A DNA stretch of 64,000 nucleotides, from positions 868,001-932,000 of the forward strand of contig CAYUQJ010000001.1 of assembly GCA_964446955.1 (NCBI GenBank), in the 5' to 3' direction. The DNA comes from Leptolinea sp964446955 (GTDB lineage: Bacteria > Chloroflexota > Anaerolineae > Anaerolineales > Anaerolineaceae). The notes beneath the pieces are model-generated. The model was not told the origin of the DNA. It made no database searches and was given only the letters and a program-made list of their open reading frames with translations. A program made the translations under genes and the position numbers. Position 1 is the stretch's first letter; every line of letters begins with the position of its first letter. Below, in pieces: positions 35,211 to 44,932 of the stretch.

Positions 35211-36383
35211 TTGAGAAAAACACGCGTTTTGTCGGTTCTGCTTTTAACATTTCCCCTGTTATTTGCCTGTCAGGTACTTTCACCGGTCACTCCCACGGCA
35301 GCACCATCTGCGAACGCGTCAACACAGGCTTCTGTAATTTCTCTGCCGCATGAAGGTGATCCGACTCCTGCAGCGGATCTGCCCAATTCTTTCCCGGAAC
35401 CAACAATTACCCCCCCCGAGAATATAAATCCGCTTACCGGATTGGCCGTCCAAAACCCCGAAAATTTAAATAGGCTCCCCGTTCTAATAAAGGTCTCCAA
35501 CTACCCTCGTACCGGCAGGCCACACGCGGGATTGTCATCGGCAGATGTTGTTTTTGACTATTACATCGGCGAATTATTCAACCGGTTTGTAGCTGTCTTC
35601 TACGGCGATAACGCCTCCCAAGTTGGACCCATCCGTTCGGGTAGGCTGGTCGATTCTCAACTCACCATGATGTTTAGGGGGACGCTGGTCTATGGTAACG
35701 CTGATGAACGAGTTGACGCCGTCCTGAGTACAGACCTGGGAGCCAGGGCAATACCCTATAAGTTTGCTCCATGTCCCCCGGTTTGTGGTGACGATACTCA
35801 CAGTGTAACAGGGGTATTTGCCGATTCGGCCGGTGTAACTGATTATTCCAGGAGTATCGGTGTCGTTCAGGAAAAACCAGGGCTTCAATTTGCAACCTTC
35901 TCACAGGAACCTCCACCCAATGGTCAACCGGCGGCTCAACTACTCGTCCAATACGCGGATATCAACCGCGGAGAATGGCAGTATGATGCTGTATCAGGAA
36001 AATACCTGCGCTGGATAGAAGACGGGAATGAAGGGGAACCGCTTACTATGATCCCCCTGGTTGATCGGAATACGGGATCACAGCTTGAGTTTTCGAACAT
36101 CATCGTTCTTAATACGTTTTACATCGAATACAATCGGACATTACACAATATCGACCTGTGGCACAATGAAGGAACCCAAACAGCATACTTTTTCCGGGAT
36201 GGTCAAATGTATGAGGGGAAGTGGATAGTCACAGATCATTCACAACCTATGAGCTTTTATTTAAAAGACGGCAACATTATGCCTCTCAAACCGGGAAACT
36301 CATGGATTGTTCTGGCTGGAGTATCATCATTAATTACAAATCCGCAAGGTGGGCGGTTTGAACTTTACTTTTACACCCCATAA
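35211..36383 (+). CDS. DUF3048-family lipoprotein, copy 1
   Basis: A 390-residue lipoprotein starting with TTG at 35211, 2 bases after coaBC. The signal peptide ends LLFAC. After a Pro/Thr linker, NPLTGLAVQNPENLNRLPVL leads to the DUF3048 (YerB-like) domain with RPHAGLSSADVVFDYYIGEL, RFVAVFYGDNASQVGPIRSG and RLVDSQL. A C-terminal half with YLRWIEDGNEGEP and LKPGNSWIVLAGVSS completes it. The function of the family is unknown. It is adjacent to a close paralog of the same layout. Confidence 0.88.
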   Translation: MRKTRVLSVLLLTFPLLFACQVLSPVTPTAAPSANASTQASVISLPHEGDPTPAADLPNSFPEPTITPPENINPLTGLAVQNPENLNRLPVLIKVSNYPRTGRPHAGLSSADVVFDYYIGELFNRFVAVFYGDNASQVGPIRSGRLVDSQLTMMFRGTLVYGNADERVDAVLSTDLGARAIPYKFAPCPPVCGDDTHSVTGVFADSAGVTDYSRSIGVVQEKPGLQFATFSQEPPPNGQPAAQLLVQYADINRGEWQYDAVSGKYLRWIEDGNEGEPLTMIPLVDRNTGSQLEFSNIIVLNTFYIEYNRTLHNIDLWHNEGTQTAYFFRDGQMYEGKWIVTDHSQPMSFYLKDGNIMPLKPGNSWIVLAGVSSLITNPQGGRFELYFYTP

Positions 36384-36401
36384 GAGAATAATAAATTAAC
36401 T

Positions 36402-37640
36402 ATGAAAGGGCATAGTTATTTTACGCTTGTGTTTGTCTTGGTATTGATCAATGCCTTAACCGCATGCAATGTTGTCGCGGATAAGGCTGTTTCCCCATCT
36501 ACTCCTACCGATATTCCCATTCCAACCTCAACTGAGACAGGCACAAGTATTCCGACCCTGGTTACTCCGGTGGTAATCACAGCGACCCCGCAACCCACTT
36601 CGACCAATACACCCCTCCCGACAATCACATCAACCATCGAAGCGGTTCATTATGGGCCTGACCGGTTTCCAAAAGATATTAATCCGTTTACCGGAACAAA
36701 AGTGGAAGACCCTGCCATTTTGGACCGACGACCGGTTATGGTCAAGGTTAGCAATTTTCCCCCATCGGGGCGTCCACAATTTGGGCTTTCTCTGGCTGAC
36801 CTGGTTTTTGAGCACTATATTGGAGAAGGGATGAACCGTTTTTCTGCCATTTATTATGGCAATAAACCCGAGAAAGTAGGACCGGTTCGTTCGGCAAGGC
36901 TTGCCGACATTCAATTGGCCAGCATGTACCAGACAATTTTTGCTTTTGCCAGCGCCGACCCGCGTGTCCGTAACGATCTAATTGCCTGGCTTGATGGATT
37001 GGCTGTTTCCATACGAGAATCCACCTGTCCGGCTTTGTGTGATACCGGCGAACACACCGTCAATTCAGTTTTTGCAGATATCTCAAAATTTGATGAATAC
37101 GCAAAGATAAAAGGCATTAACAACTACAGGCAAATCGTTACCGGAATGGTTTTCGATTCAATTCCACCTGAAAACGATGCTTTTTTCGGTGATTCGGTGC
37201 TAATCCGTTATAATGATTTGAATGTCAGTGAATGGCGTTATGACTCTGTTCAGAGGAAATACCTTCGCTGGACTGAGAGCGACATACCCGAGAATCCGGT
37301 AAAAATGGTACCATTGGAAGATAAACTAACCGGGGATCAACTTGCTTTCGACAATATCGTCTTACTCTATGCCAGATACAATGAATATAATCCGACACTT
37401 CACAATATCGAGCTTTGGGCAAATCGGGAAGCGCGAAGAGCAGTATTCTTCCGGGAGGGGAAAGTGACAACCGGATACTGGCAATCTCAGGCAAATGATC
37501 GTCCCATGGTTTTCTTCAATGACAGTAATAAGGCTGTTCCGCTTAAACCGGGCAACACATGGTTTGTAATTATCGGCCTTTCATCCACCGTTGACCAATC
37601 TGAACCAGGTCAATGGAAAGTTCAATTCTCACTTCCCTGA
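36402..37640 (+). CDS. DUF3048-family lipoprotein, copy 2
   Basis: A 412-residue lipoprotein with signal MKGHSYFTLVFVLVLINALT ending in LTAC. A Thr/Pro linker (SIPTLVTPVVITATPQPTST) precedes INPFTGTKVEDPAILDRRPV and the DUF3048 domain with RPQFGLSLADLVFEHYIGEG, NRFSAIYYGNKPEKVGPVRS and ARLADIQL. The C-terminal half keeps YLRWTESDIPENP and LKPGNTWFVIIGLSS. It has diverged well from copy 1, so the duplication is not recent. Function unknown. Confidence 0.88.
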   Translation: MKGHSYFTLVFVLVLINALTACNVVADKAVSPSTPTDIPIPTSTETGTSIPTLVTPVVITATPQPTSTNTPLPTITSTIEAVHYGPDRFPKDINPFTGTKVEDPAILDRRPVMVKVSNFPPSGRPQFGLSLADLVFEHYIGEGMNRFSAIYYGNKPEKVGPVRSARLADIQLASMYQTIFAFASADPRVRNDLIAWLDGLAVSIRESTCPALCDTGEHTVNSVFADISKFDEYAKIKGINNYRQIVTGMVFDSIPPENDAFFGDSVLIRYNDLNVSEWRYDSVQRKYLRWTESDIPENPVKMVPLEDKLTGDQLAFDNIVLLYARYNEYNPTLHNIELWANREARRAVFFREGKVTTGYWQSQANDRPMVFFNDSNKAVPLKPGNTWFVIIGLSSTVDQSEPGQWKVQFSLP

Positions 37641-37645
37641 ATCCT

Positions 37646-38374
37646 ATGAGAATCCTGGTCATTTCTGATATCCACGCCAACCTCACCGCCCTGGATGCGG
37701 TACTGGAAGATGCCGGGAGTGTTGATTCTGTGTGGTGCCTTGGAGATCTTGTCGGCTATGGTCCCGACCCGAATGAAGTGATCGACCGAATTGCGAGCCT
37801 TCCATATTCTGTCTGTATCCTTGGGAATCACGATGCGGCGGCTCTGGGTCAGATCGATCTTGACAGTTTCAATCAGGAAGCCAAACAGACAACATTGTGG
37901 AACCAGGAAACCCTAACACGCGACAGTAAATTGTATTTGACCAGTCTTAGGAAAAAGACCGTCAGACATGGTTTTACACTTACACACGGAAGTCCGCGGA
38001 ATTCGATCTGGGAATATGTCCTAGATGTTGAAAGCGCGGCAGATAATCTGGATTACTTTGCCACTCCATTCTGTCTGTTAGGCCATACTCACATCCCTGT
38101 CATTTACCATACAAATAACGGCAAGTCTTCTTTATATGCCATGAATTCTGACAACCCTTTAAGTACTAAACTAACAGGCCGGGCGATACTAAATCCGGGA
38201 TCTGTTGGACAACCCCGTGATGCTGATCCACGTGCTTCATATGCCATATTGGACCTGCGCGATAAAACATGGGATTTACGCCGTATACCGTATGATATTG
38301 CTTCCGTACAGCAACGTATTGTGCGCGCCGGTTTGCCCGTCCGAAATGGCGAAAGGCTCTTCGGGGGTTGGTAA
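37646..38374 (+). CDS. Metallophosphoesterase (YfcE/MJ0936-like)
   Basis: About 242 residues from the ATG at 37646; an in-frame start at 37613 would overlap the previous gene by 28 bases and adds residues that match no family. Metal ligands are visible: MRILVISDIHANL (Asp, His), LGDLVGYGPDP (Asp), ILGNHDAA (Asn, His), THGSPRN (His) and LLGHTHIP (two His). NPGSVGQPRDADPRASYAIL closes the domain. It is a cytoplasmic phosphodiesterase or phosphatase of unknown substrate. It starts five bases after the DUF3048 gene. Confidence 0.9.
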   Translation: MRILVISDIHANLTALDAVLEDAGSVDSVWCLGDLVGYGPDPNEVIDRIASLPYSVCILGNHDAAALGQIDLDSFNQEAKQTTLWNQETLTRDSKLYLTSLRKKTVRHGFTLTHGSPRNSIWEYVLDVESAADNLDYFATPFCLLGHTHIPVIYHTNNGKSSLYAMNSDNPLSTKLTGRAILNPGSVGQPRDADPRASYAILDLRDKTWDLRRIPYDIASVQQRIVRAGLPVRNGERLFGGW

Positions 38375-38437
38375 ACCTGGGAACAATTTCCTGTTTGTTT
38401 TCGTCATTACAATAGAAAACAAGAGATGGAGGAGAGT

Positions 38438-39403
38438 ATGAAACGTATCGCGTTGTCATTGGCTATTCTGTTATTGCTTTACACGGGTTGCGCGCCAGCT
38501 GCGTCTGAAGCCCCTGCCATGGATATGACGTTTGAGGAAAAATCGTATGTTTCCAATGAAGTGGCCCCCGCCGCTCCCATGAGTGGAGAAATGACGGAAG
38601 GAACATCTGACAGCCTTTCCTTTGATGGATATGCTTCCCAGGTTGACCAGCTTGTAATACAAAATGCGAACATGTCTATCGTTGTTGTGGATCCGCTTGA
38701 ATCCATGGATGCCGTTGTTCGAATGGCTGAAGAGATGGGCGGTTACATAGTCGAATCCAATGTCTACAAAACAAGCAACGAAAACGGATTGGAAACGCCA
38801 GAAGCCCGCATGACGATACGGGTTCCAGCAGAAAAACTTACCGAAGCCCTGGACCAGATTAAAGCATTGACCCAGGATCCGGATGTTGATGTCATTTCTG
38901 AGAACCGCAGCGGCCAGAATGTAACAAAAGAATATACCGATTTGAAAAGCCGTTTGAAGAACCTTGAAGAAGCGGAATCACAACTTCGGGAGATCATGGC
39001 GTCCGCGACACGTACCGAAGATGTTATGTCCGTATTCAATCAATTGACCCAGGTACGCGAGCAGATTGAAGTGATCAAAGGTCAGATGAAGTACTACGAA
39101 GAATCTTCTTCAATGTCTGCGATCAGTCTATTCATTCAATCAAAAGCCTCTATTGCTCCGCTTTCTATTGGCGGGTGGCAGCCGGCAGGTGTCGCCAGGA
39201 ACGCGATCCAATCTTTGATCAATGCGTTGAAGTTCTTTGCCAGTGCCGGGATTTGGATCGTTTTATTCTTTATTCCAGTATTGATCTTACTTCTCATCCC
39301 GGTTTGGTTGGTCTTTGTTGTAATCAGAGCCATTGTGCGGCGCAACAAAGCACGCAAAGCGGCAAATCAAATTGTGGAAGAAGAAAAAAAGTCGGACAAG
39401 TAA
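38438..39403 (+). CDS. DUF4349 lipoprotein with coiled coil and C-terminal membrane segment
   Basis: About 321 residues from the ATG at 38438, chosen because GGAGGAG lies just before it; a start at 38426 would lie in that sequence. The signal peptide ends LLLYTGCAP (lipobox YTGC). The DUF4349 domain has LVIQNANMSIVVVDPLESMD and MGGYIVESNVYK, then a coiled coil (KSRLKNLEEAESQLREIMAS, QVREQIEVIKGQMKYYEES). A membrane helix (IWIVLFFIPVLILLLIPVW) and a basic tail end the protein. Its function is not known in general. A strong terminator follows. Confidence 0.88.
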   Translation: MKRIALSLAILLLLYTGCAPAASEAPAMDMTFEEKSYVSNEVAPAAPMSGEMTEGTSDSLSFDGYASQVDQLVIQNANMSIVVVDPLESMDAVVRMAEEMGGYIVESNVYKTSNENGLETPEARMTIRVPAEKLTEALDQIKALTQDPDVDVISENRSGQNVTKEYTDLKSRLKNLEEAESQLREIMASATRTEDVMSVFNQLTQVREQIEVIKGQMKYYEESSSMSAISLFIQSKASIAPLSIGGWQPAGVARNAIQSLINALKFFASAGIWIVLFFIPVLILLLIPVWLVFVVIRAIVRRNKARKAANQIVEEEKKSDK

Positions 39404-39421
39404 ATTTTTCACGGTTCCTGT

Positions 39422-39458
39422 CGGGCAATTGAGAAATCCTCAATTGCCCGTTTTTTTT
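39422..39458 (+). terminator. Strong Rho-independent terminator after the DUF4349 gene
   Basis: 12-bp perfect stem CGGGCAATTGAG with CTCAATTGCCCG, loop AAATC, then eight T. It ends the co-directional run from coaX. Confidence 0.95.
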
Positions 39459-39473
39459 ACCCGCTTCAGATGC

Positions 39474-39479
39474 TATAAT
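39474..39479 (+). promoter_or_regulatory. Candidate -10 box upstream of the DinG-like gene
   Basis: TATAAT about 172 bases before the ATG at 39652. No -35 match is seen at the right distance. It would give a long leader. Confidence 0.4.
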
Positions 39480-39651
39480 CGAAAGGTTGTTCCGGAAAGA
39501 TCATATAACATCCATCCCGCTCTCGAATGCGACGGATAAAAAAGGTGACGTCTAAGCCTATTCAAGTTTATTCTCGGATAGCACAATTTTCGGAAACCAC
39601 TATATTTTTGGAGGAAACCCTTTACCGGAGTATTCATCCGGCGGCGTAATT

Positions 39652-42450
39652 ATGAGCTCCATCGTATCGCTAGACATAGAAACCACCGGATTGGATCCCT
39701 CAAAGGACACGATCATAGAGATCGGCGCGGTCAAATTCAATGGCAATCGCGTGGAAGCGGAATATTCCCAGTTAATCAATCCCGGACGTCCCATCCCGCC
39801 CATGATCACGCAATTGACCGGGATAACAAACGAGATGGTTCGGAACGAACCGCCAATAAAAGCTGTTATCCAGGAATTTGATGACTTTGTCGGCAATTGT
39901 CCTGTTTTAGGTCACAACGTTCGCTTCGATTTAAGTTTTCTTCGCAAACATAAAATACTCGAATTTAATGACGTTATCGACACATACGAGTTGGCTGCTG
40001 TCTTACTGCCAACAGCCAGTCGTTACAATCTCGGCGCTCTGGGACAGTTGTTATCCATCCCCTTCCCGGCAACCCACCGCGCGTTGGATGATGCCCGGGT
40101 AACAAGGGTTGTTTATGAGAAGCTTGCCCAAAAAGCAGCCGGGCTTCCCATTGAAATCCTGGCAGAACTTGTCCGCCAAAGTGATCGAACAGATTGGATT
40201 GGTGCGTTTGCCCTACAACAGGTATTGCGCGCCCGCAGCCGGGAACCAATTCAGGCCCGCAAGGCATTACATGTTGCGTCGGGTCCATTGTTCCAGAAAC
40301 CTCAGGGAAAAATTGTCATCAACGCGGAACCGGACGCCGATAATGCAACACTTGATCCCGACGAAGTGGCTGCAATGCTTGAGCATGGCGGACCGTTTTC
40401 AAAATTCTTTGACTTATATGAATTCCGCCCGCAGCAGGTAGAGATGCTGAAATCTGTAGTCCGGTCATTTTCAGACGGGCAGCATCTTTTAGTCGAAGCT
40501 GGAACAGGAACCGGAAAATCTTTCGCGTATCTGGTTCCGGCTGCCATGTGGGCATTAAAAACAAATACCCGTGTCGTTATCTCCACTAATACGATCAATT
40601 TGCAGGACCAATTGATCAATAAGGATATACCGGATCTTCGGGAAGCACTGGGAGTAGATCTGCGGGCGACGGTCCTAAAAGGCCGCTCCAATTACCTTTG
40701 CCCGCGGCGACTTGAAATGCTCCGAAACCGCGGCCCTGAGACAGCGGAAGAGATGCGCGTTCTTGGAAAAATCCTCATCTGGTTATATGAGGGCGGTTCC
40801 GGTGACCGCAATGAAATCAACTTGAACCAATCTCCTGATTGGGACGTATGGCTCCGAATTTCGGCGGAAGATGAAGGTTGTAAATCTGAAACCTGCGTCA
40901 GCCGCGCAGAAGGCGAATGTCCCTTTTTCCGCTCACGTCAGGCAGCCAACCTTTCACACTTGATCGTAGTAAACCACGCCCTCCTGCTCTCTGACGTTGC
41001 AGCTGGAAGCCGAATTCTGCCGGAATACAACTACCTGATCATTGATGAAGGCCACCACATGGAAGATGCGACAACCAACGCGCTGGCTTTCAGAGTGAAC
41101 CAATTCGATATAGACAGGCTCATGCATGAATTGGGAGGTCCCAGCTCGGGACTTTTAGGGCGGTTTTTGGTGCAATTACAGGGAAACTTGCCACCTTCAG
41201 ATTGGGCTGCGATTCAAACCGCGGTGCGCCAGATTTCTGATCTGGCGTTCAAGGTTTCCAGTATGAACAATCAATTCTTCAATGCTCTCGATGACTTTCT
41301 GACTGATCAACGTGATGGCCGCCCTATGGGAACCTATCCACAGCAGGAAAGGATTCAAGGAGCCACACGCACCCTGTCTGCCTGGAATATGGTGGAAGAG
41401 ATATGGTATGAAGAGGGTGAGTTGATCAAAGAGATGCTCAACCTTATAGCCTCACTTATTCGCAGTACCGGTTCCAATGAAGAGGATACCAACGAAGAAT
41501 TGGATGACGTTACAGGGAGTCTGGCTACGTTGAATAGCCGCTTTCAGGATATCTATACGAATGTCACAAATCTGGTTTCCAAACCGGATGTAATGCAGAT
41601 CTACTGGGTGGAAAAGCAACCGATGAGTAACCGGATCAACCTGCAAATGGCCCCGTTACATATCGGTCCCCTGATGGAGGAACACATCTGGCATAAAAAA
41701 ACCAGTGTTGTTCTAACCTCAGCTACCTTAACCACACACGGTGAGTTTGATTACATCCGCCACCGGTTGAACGCGGACGAAGCAGATGAACTTATGTTGG
41801 GATCACCGTTTGATTACGAGAACTCTGCTCTTCTCTACCTAGTGGAGGACATTCCTGAGATAACTGATTCTTATGGTTACCAACGCTCAATGGAATCCAG
41901 TCTTGTCCGCCTGGCGAAGGCTACAAATGGACGAATGCTGGTTTTGTTCACGTCGTATGCCCAGTTAAAGAAAACATCGCAGAACATTGCGGCGGGAATG
42001 GCAGATGCCGGTATCCAGATCTATGAGCAGGGTGTGGGCGCATCTGCCAACGCCCTGCTTGAAAACTTCCGTGGTGCCGATAAAGCTGTTCTGTTGGGAA
42101 CACGGGCTTTCTGGGAGGGAGTCGATATCCCCGGTGAAGCACTCTCTGTTTTGGCTATTACGAAGCTGCCTTTTGATGTCCCATCCGATCCCATCATCGC
42201 CGCCCGATCTGAAACGTTTGAAGACCCGTTCAATGAATACTCTTTACCGGAAGCCATTTTACGGTTTCGGCAGGGCTTTGGCCGGCTAATACGGACACAA
42301 TCAGATCGCGGCGTTGTGGCAGTTTTTGACAAACGCTTGCTGACAAAGAAATATGGCCGTCTTTTCCTGGAATCAATACCGGATTGTCACAAGATTAAAG
42401 GAACGCTGGCCGACCTTCCCCGAACGGCAGCCAAGTGGCTAAATCTTTAA
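39652..42450 (+). CDS. dinG: DinG-family helicase with N-terminal DnaQ-like exonuclease domain
   Basis: A 932-residue fusion as known from Firmicutes DinG. Residues 1-170 are a DEDD exonuclease: SLDIETTGLDPSKDTIIEIG, GHNVRFDLSFL and HRALDDARVTRVV. The XPD/Rad3-like helicase follows: Walker A EAGTGTGKSFAYLVPA (~282), DEGHHMED (~465), and motif VI QGFGRLIRTQSDRG. Cysteines near CPRR, EGCKSETC and GECPFF could bind a 4Fe-4S cluster. It unwinds or degrades structured DNA. The ATG has no close ribosome binding site; GGAGG lies 37 bases upstream with a small hairpin between. The end overlaps lysA by four bases, tail to tail. Confidence 0.92.
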   Translation: MSSIVSLDIETTGLDPSKDTIIEIGAVKFNGNRVEAEYSQLINPGRPIPPMITQLTGITNEMVRNEPPIKAVIQEFDDFVGNCPVLGHNVRFDLSFLRKHKILEFNDVIDTYELAAVLLPTASRYNLGALGQLLSIPFPATHRALDDARVTRVVYEKLAQKAAGLPIEILAELVRQSDRTDWIGAFALQQVLRARSREPIQARKALHVASGPLFQKPQGKIVINAEPDADNATLDPDEVAAMLEHGGPFSKFFDLYEFRPQQVEMLKSVVRSFSDGQHLLVEAGTGTGKSFAYLVPAAMWALKTNTRVVISTNTINLQDQLINKDIPDLREALGVDLRATVLKGRSNYLCPRRLEMLRNRGPETAEEMRVLGKILIWLYEGGSGDRNEINLNQSPDWDVWLRISAEDEGCKSETCVSRAEGECPFFRSRQAANLSHLIVVNHALLLSDVAAGSRILPEYNYLIIDEGHHMEDATTNALAFRVNQFDIDRLMHELGGPSSGLLGRFLVQLQGNLPPSDWAAIQTAVRQISDLAFKVSSMNNQFFNALDDFLTDQRDGRPMGTYPQQERIQGATRTLSAWNMVEEIWYEEGELIKEMLNLIASLIRSTGSNEEDTNEELDDVTGSLATLNSRFQDIYTNVTNLVSKPDVMQIYWVEKQPMSNRINLQMAPLHIGPLMEEHIWHKKTSVVLTSATLTTHGEFDYIRHRLNADEADELMLGSPFDYENSALLYLVEDIPEITDSYGYQRSMESSLVRLAKATNGRMLVLFTSYAQLKKTSQNIAAGMADAGIQIYEQGVGASANALLENFRGADKAVLLGTRAFWEGVDIPGEALSVLAITKLPFDVPSDPIIAARSETFEDPFNEYSLPEAILRFRQGFGRLIRTQSDRGVVAVFDKRLLTKKYGRLFLESIPDCHKIKGTLADLPRTAAKWLNL

Positions 42451-43757
42451 CCACCAACGCCCATCCACCAGGATGAGCTTTCAATAAGTTCGCGGTTCTG
42501 TAACACCTCAACCCGGCCATCTTCCAACCACAACACGCAGGGGCGGCCTGTCAAATTGTAATTTGAAGCCATGCTTAACTGATAAGCACCACTAACCGGT
42601 ACAACCACCAGGTCACCGCGCTTACATTCTGGCAGGCTGATCTGACGTATCAATTCATCACCAGATTCGCAATACCGTCCAACAAGCCGGGAGGGCAGCG
42701 ATTCCCCGCTACTGGATGATCCTATCCATTCAGCTGTGTAATTCGAATTATAAAGGGACGGCCGCGGATTATCCGCCAATCCTCCATCGACAGCCACTAT
42801 TTGAGTACCATCAGGTAATCTCTTCGTGGCGCCTACTCTGTAGATCGCCACTCCGGCTTGTGCGACAAGCCATCGTCCCGGTTCTATGACAAGTAAAGGT
42901 AGCTTTGAGTTAGTCCCACTGAAACGCTCGAGAATTGTTTCACTGATCTCATTGATCCATTCGGCCGGATCGACTGCCTGCATTTCTTCAGTGTAAGTAA
43001 CACCCCACCCCCCGCCAGGACTGATTACTTCCGGTATCCAATCGTTTTCATCACACAACGCAATCAGGCCTTCAAGAGCTGTTCGGTACCGCCCGGCTTC
43101 AAAGATCTGAGAGCCGAGGTGGGTATGAATCCCACACAGGCGTACAAATTTACTTGCCAGGGCATATCGAATAGCCAGAGAAGCTTCTCCGTTTTCAATC
43201 GGTATTCCAAATTTACTGGCACTATGTCCGGTTTGTACTGCCGCATGGGTATCAACCGTTATGTTCGGATTTACTCTCAACCAGAGAATTGGGATTAAAC
43301 TGATTTCTTCCGCAATTCTCTCTATATACCTTAATTCATCCAGGCTATCGACTACAATGGATTCGATTCGGTTGTGGATAGCCGTGCGTATCTCTATTTC
43401 CGTCTTATTATTTCCATGCAAATGAATTCGATCAGATGGCATTCCAGCCATAAGAGCCAGGTTAAGTTCTCCCGCCGATACAACGTCGATAGCCGTTCCT
43501 GCAATGACCAACTTTTCGGCAAACTTACGGGACAGATAAGCCTTTGACGCGTAAGCAATCTGATAAGGACCAGGGTATTTTTCTTTTAACAATTTATCCA
43601 AATGTTTGAAGTTTCTTTGGAATGTCGCCGCGTCATAGATATAAAGCGGCGTTCCAAAAGAATCGGCTACAGCAGAAAGAGAAACGCCGCCGATCTGACA
43701 TAATTGTCCATCCACCCATTCTGCAGAAACAGGGAAAAGAGATTCTCTGGTGGTCAT
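42447..43757 (-). CDS. lysA: Diaminopimelate decarboxylase
   Basis: A 436-residue PLP enzyme making lysine from meso-DAP. The PLP lysine is in AYASKAYLSRKFAEKL (~70). Other markers are GIHTHLGSQIFEAGRY, SPGGGWGVTY, VIEPGRWLVAQAGVA, and RYCESGDELIRQ with the substrate cysteine. The C-terminal beta domain has VPVSGAYQLSMASNYNLTGR, typical of LysA. A TATGAT box six bases before the ATG and no Shine-Dalgarno sequence suggest a leaderless transcript. Confidence 0.95.
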   Translation of the reverse strand: MTTRESLFPVSAEWVDGQLCQIGGVSLSAVADSFGTPLYIYDAATFQRNFKHLDKLLKEKYPGPYQIAYASKAYLSRKFAEKLVIAGTAIDVVSAGELNLALMAGMPSDRIHLHGNNKTEIEIRTAIHNRIESIVVDSLDELRYIERIAEEISLIPILWLRVNPNITVDTHAAVQTGHSASKFGIPIENGEASLAIRYALASKFVRLCGIHTHLGSQIFEAGRYRTALEGLIALCDENDWIPEVISPGGGWGVTYTEEMQAVDPAEWINEISETILERFSGTNSKLPLLVIEPGRWLVAQAGVAIYRVGATKRLPDGTQIVAVDGGLADNPRPSLYNSNYTAEWIGSSSSGESLPSRLVGRYCESGDELIRQISLPECKRGDLVVVPVSGAYQLSMASNYNLTGRPCVLWLEDGRVEVLQNRELIESSSWWMGVGG

Positions 43758-43763
43758 AGTTTC

Positions 43764-43792
43764 ATCATAAATTTAACATCTAAATACCCCAA
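43764..43792 (-). promoter_or_regulatory. Promoter of lysA, candidate leaderless
   Basis: On the minus strand TTGGGG (43787-43792), 17-base spacer, TATGAT (43764-43769), then six bases to the ATG. Confidence 0.55.
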
Positions 43793-43834
43793 TATAGAAC
43801 AAATTATGGCTTCGAAGTTAGTTCTGGCTCTATC

Positions 43835-44932
43835 CTACCCCAGTTTTCCGGGGGATTTGGCTGCGGCCGCAGATCGGGTATGAACATCCAATTTTTCAAA
43901 GACAGATTTCAGATGGCGTTTAACCGTATTCGTTGTAATGACCAGTTTTTGGGCGATCTCCTTATTAGTCATTCCCTGCGCCAGTAGGTCAAACACCTCC
44001 CGTTCACGCTCTGTAAGTACATCAAGTTCATTATTGCCGAAATGGCTGTTTGCTGCGTCTTCGACGATCTTTAAAAACGATGACCGCTCAAAAGACTGTT
44101 TTTCCATATAAGCAAAAATTGATTGTTCAGCATAGGCCCGTTTGATCTCTTCCGGTGAGGCAACACCACTAACCACAATTGTTGGAACCCCACTGGCTCT
44201 TGTGCTGGCAAGAAGCTGGTATCCCTCCAGATTTTCGCTGGGCACATGCTGTTCCCAAAGCGATGTTATTGAACTGTGGAGAAGAAGATCAACGACAGCA
44301 ATTGACATTTTTTCACGCCGCAAATATCCCAATCCTTCCCCATAACTGCAACACACCCGTACCTGATATCCCGCGTCGGTAAGCAATTCCTGAAGAATGC
44401 TGCGCCATCCGGCATCATCTTCCACGACAAGTGCTCTCTTTTGACTGTGATTCTGTAAACTAGTTTGGTTTTCTGTTTTTTCGTTAACAACTCTGATTTT
44501 TTCATCGGTTCTTGAATAATCCGTTGAGACTCCCTGTGGGGCGCTGGCCAGTGCACGTGAGACCAATTCCTTAAATTGGCTGCGGTGAAAGCTTTCTTTG
44601 CGAAGAAATGTAAAAGCACCGTAGTCTGAAAGCGCGGAAACAGCCAATTCCACTGTGGCAAACCCCGTCAGCAAAATTGTCCGGCAATTGGGGTCCAATT
44701 TTTTAACCGCTTCCAGTACTTTTAAACCGTCAATATTATTATGATCATTAAGTGACAGTGAGAGATCAACTACCGCCAGTCGATGTGGTTTCTTTTTCAA
44801 TTCACCAATAGCGTCTTCCAGGTTTCCGGTTGTTTCAACCTCAAGACCACTATCAGATAGAATTTCCGTCAGGATCTGCTGCCATGAACGATCATCCTCT
44901 ACAACCAGGGCGTAATTCATCGGGGCTGTCAT
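43835..44932 (-). CDS. Response regulator with two receiver domains and LuxR-type HTH
   Basis: A 365-residue protein. Receiver 1 (~8-130) has YALVVEDDRSWQQIL, phosphorylation Asp in AVVDLSLSLNDHNNIDG and TGFATVE. Receiver 2 (~168-295) has RALVVEDDAGWRSIL, AVVDLLLHSSITSLWEQ and VVSGVASPEE. The C-terminal HTH is of the NarL/LuxR type: LTEREREVFDLLAQGMTNKE and NTVKRHLKSVFEKL. GGAGGG precedes the ATG. It overlaps the kinase gene by four bases, so they form a two-component pair. Two receivers in tandem allow two phospho-inputs or a phosphate relay. Confidence 0.9.
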   Translation of the reverse strand: MTAPMNYALVVEDDRSWQQILTEILSDSGLEVETTGNLEDAIGELKKKPHRLAVVDLSLSLNDHNNIDGLKVLEAVKKLDPNCRTILLTGFATVELAVSALSDYGAFTFLRKESFHRSQFKELVSRALASAPQGVSTDYSRTDEKIRVVNEKTENQTSLQNHSQKRALVVEDDAGWRSILQELLTDAGYQVRVCCSYGEGLGYLRREKMSIAVVDLLLHSSITSLWEQHVPSENLEGYQLLASTRASGVPTIVVSGVASPEEIKRAYAEQSIFAYMEKQSFERSSFLKIVEDAANSHFGNNELDVLTEREREVFDLLAQGMTNKEIAQKLVITTNTVKRHLKSVFEKLDVHTRSAAAAKSPGKLG

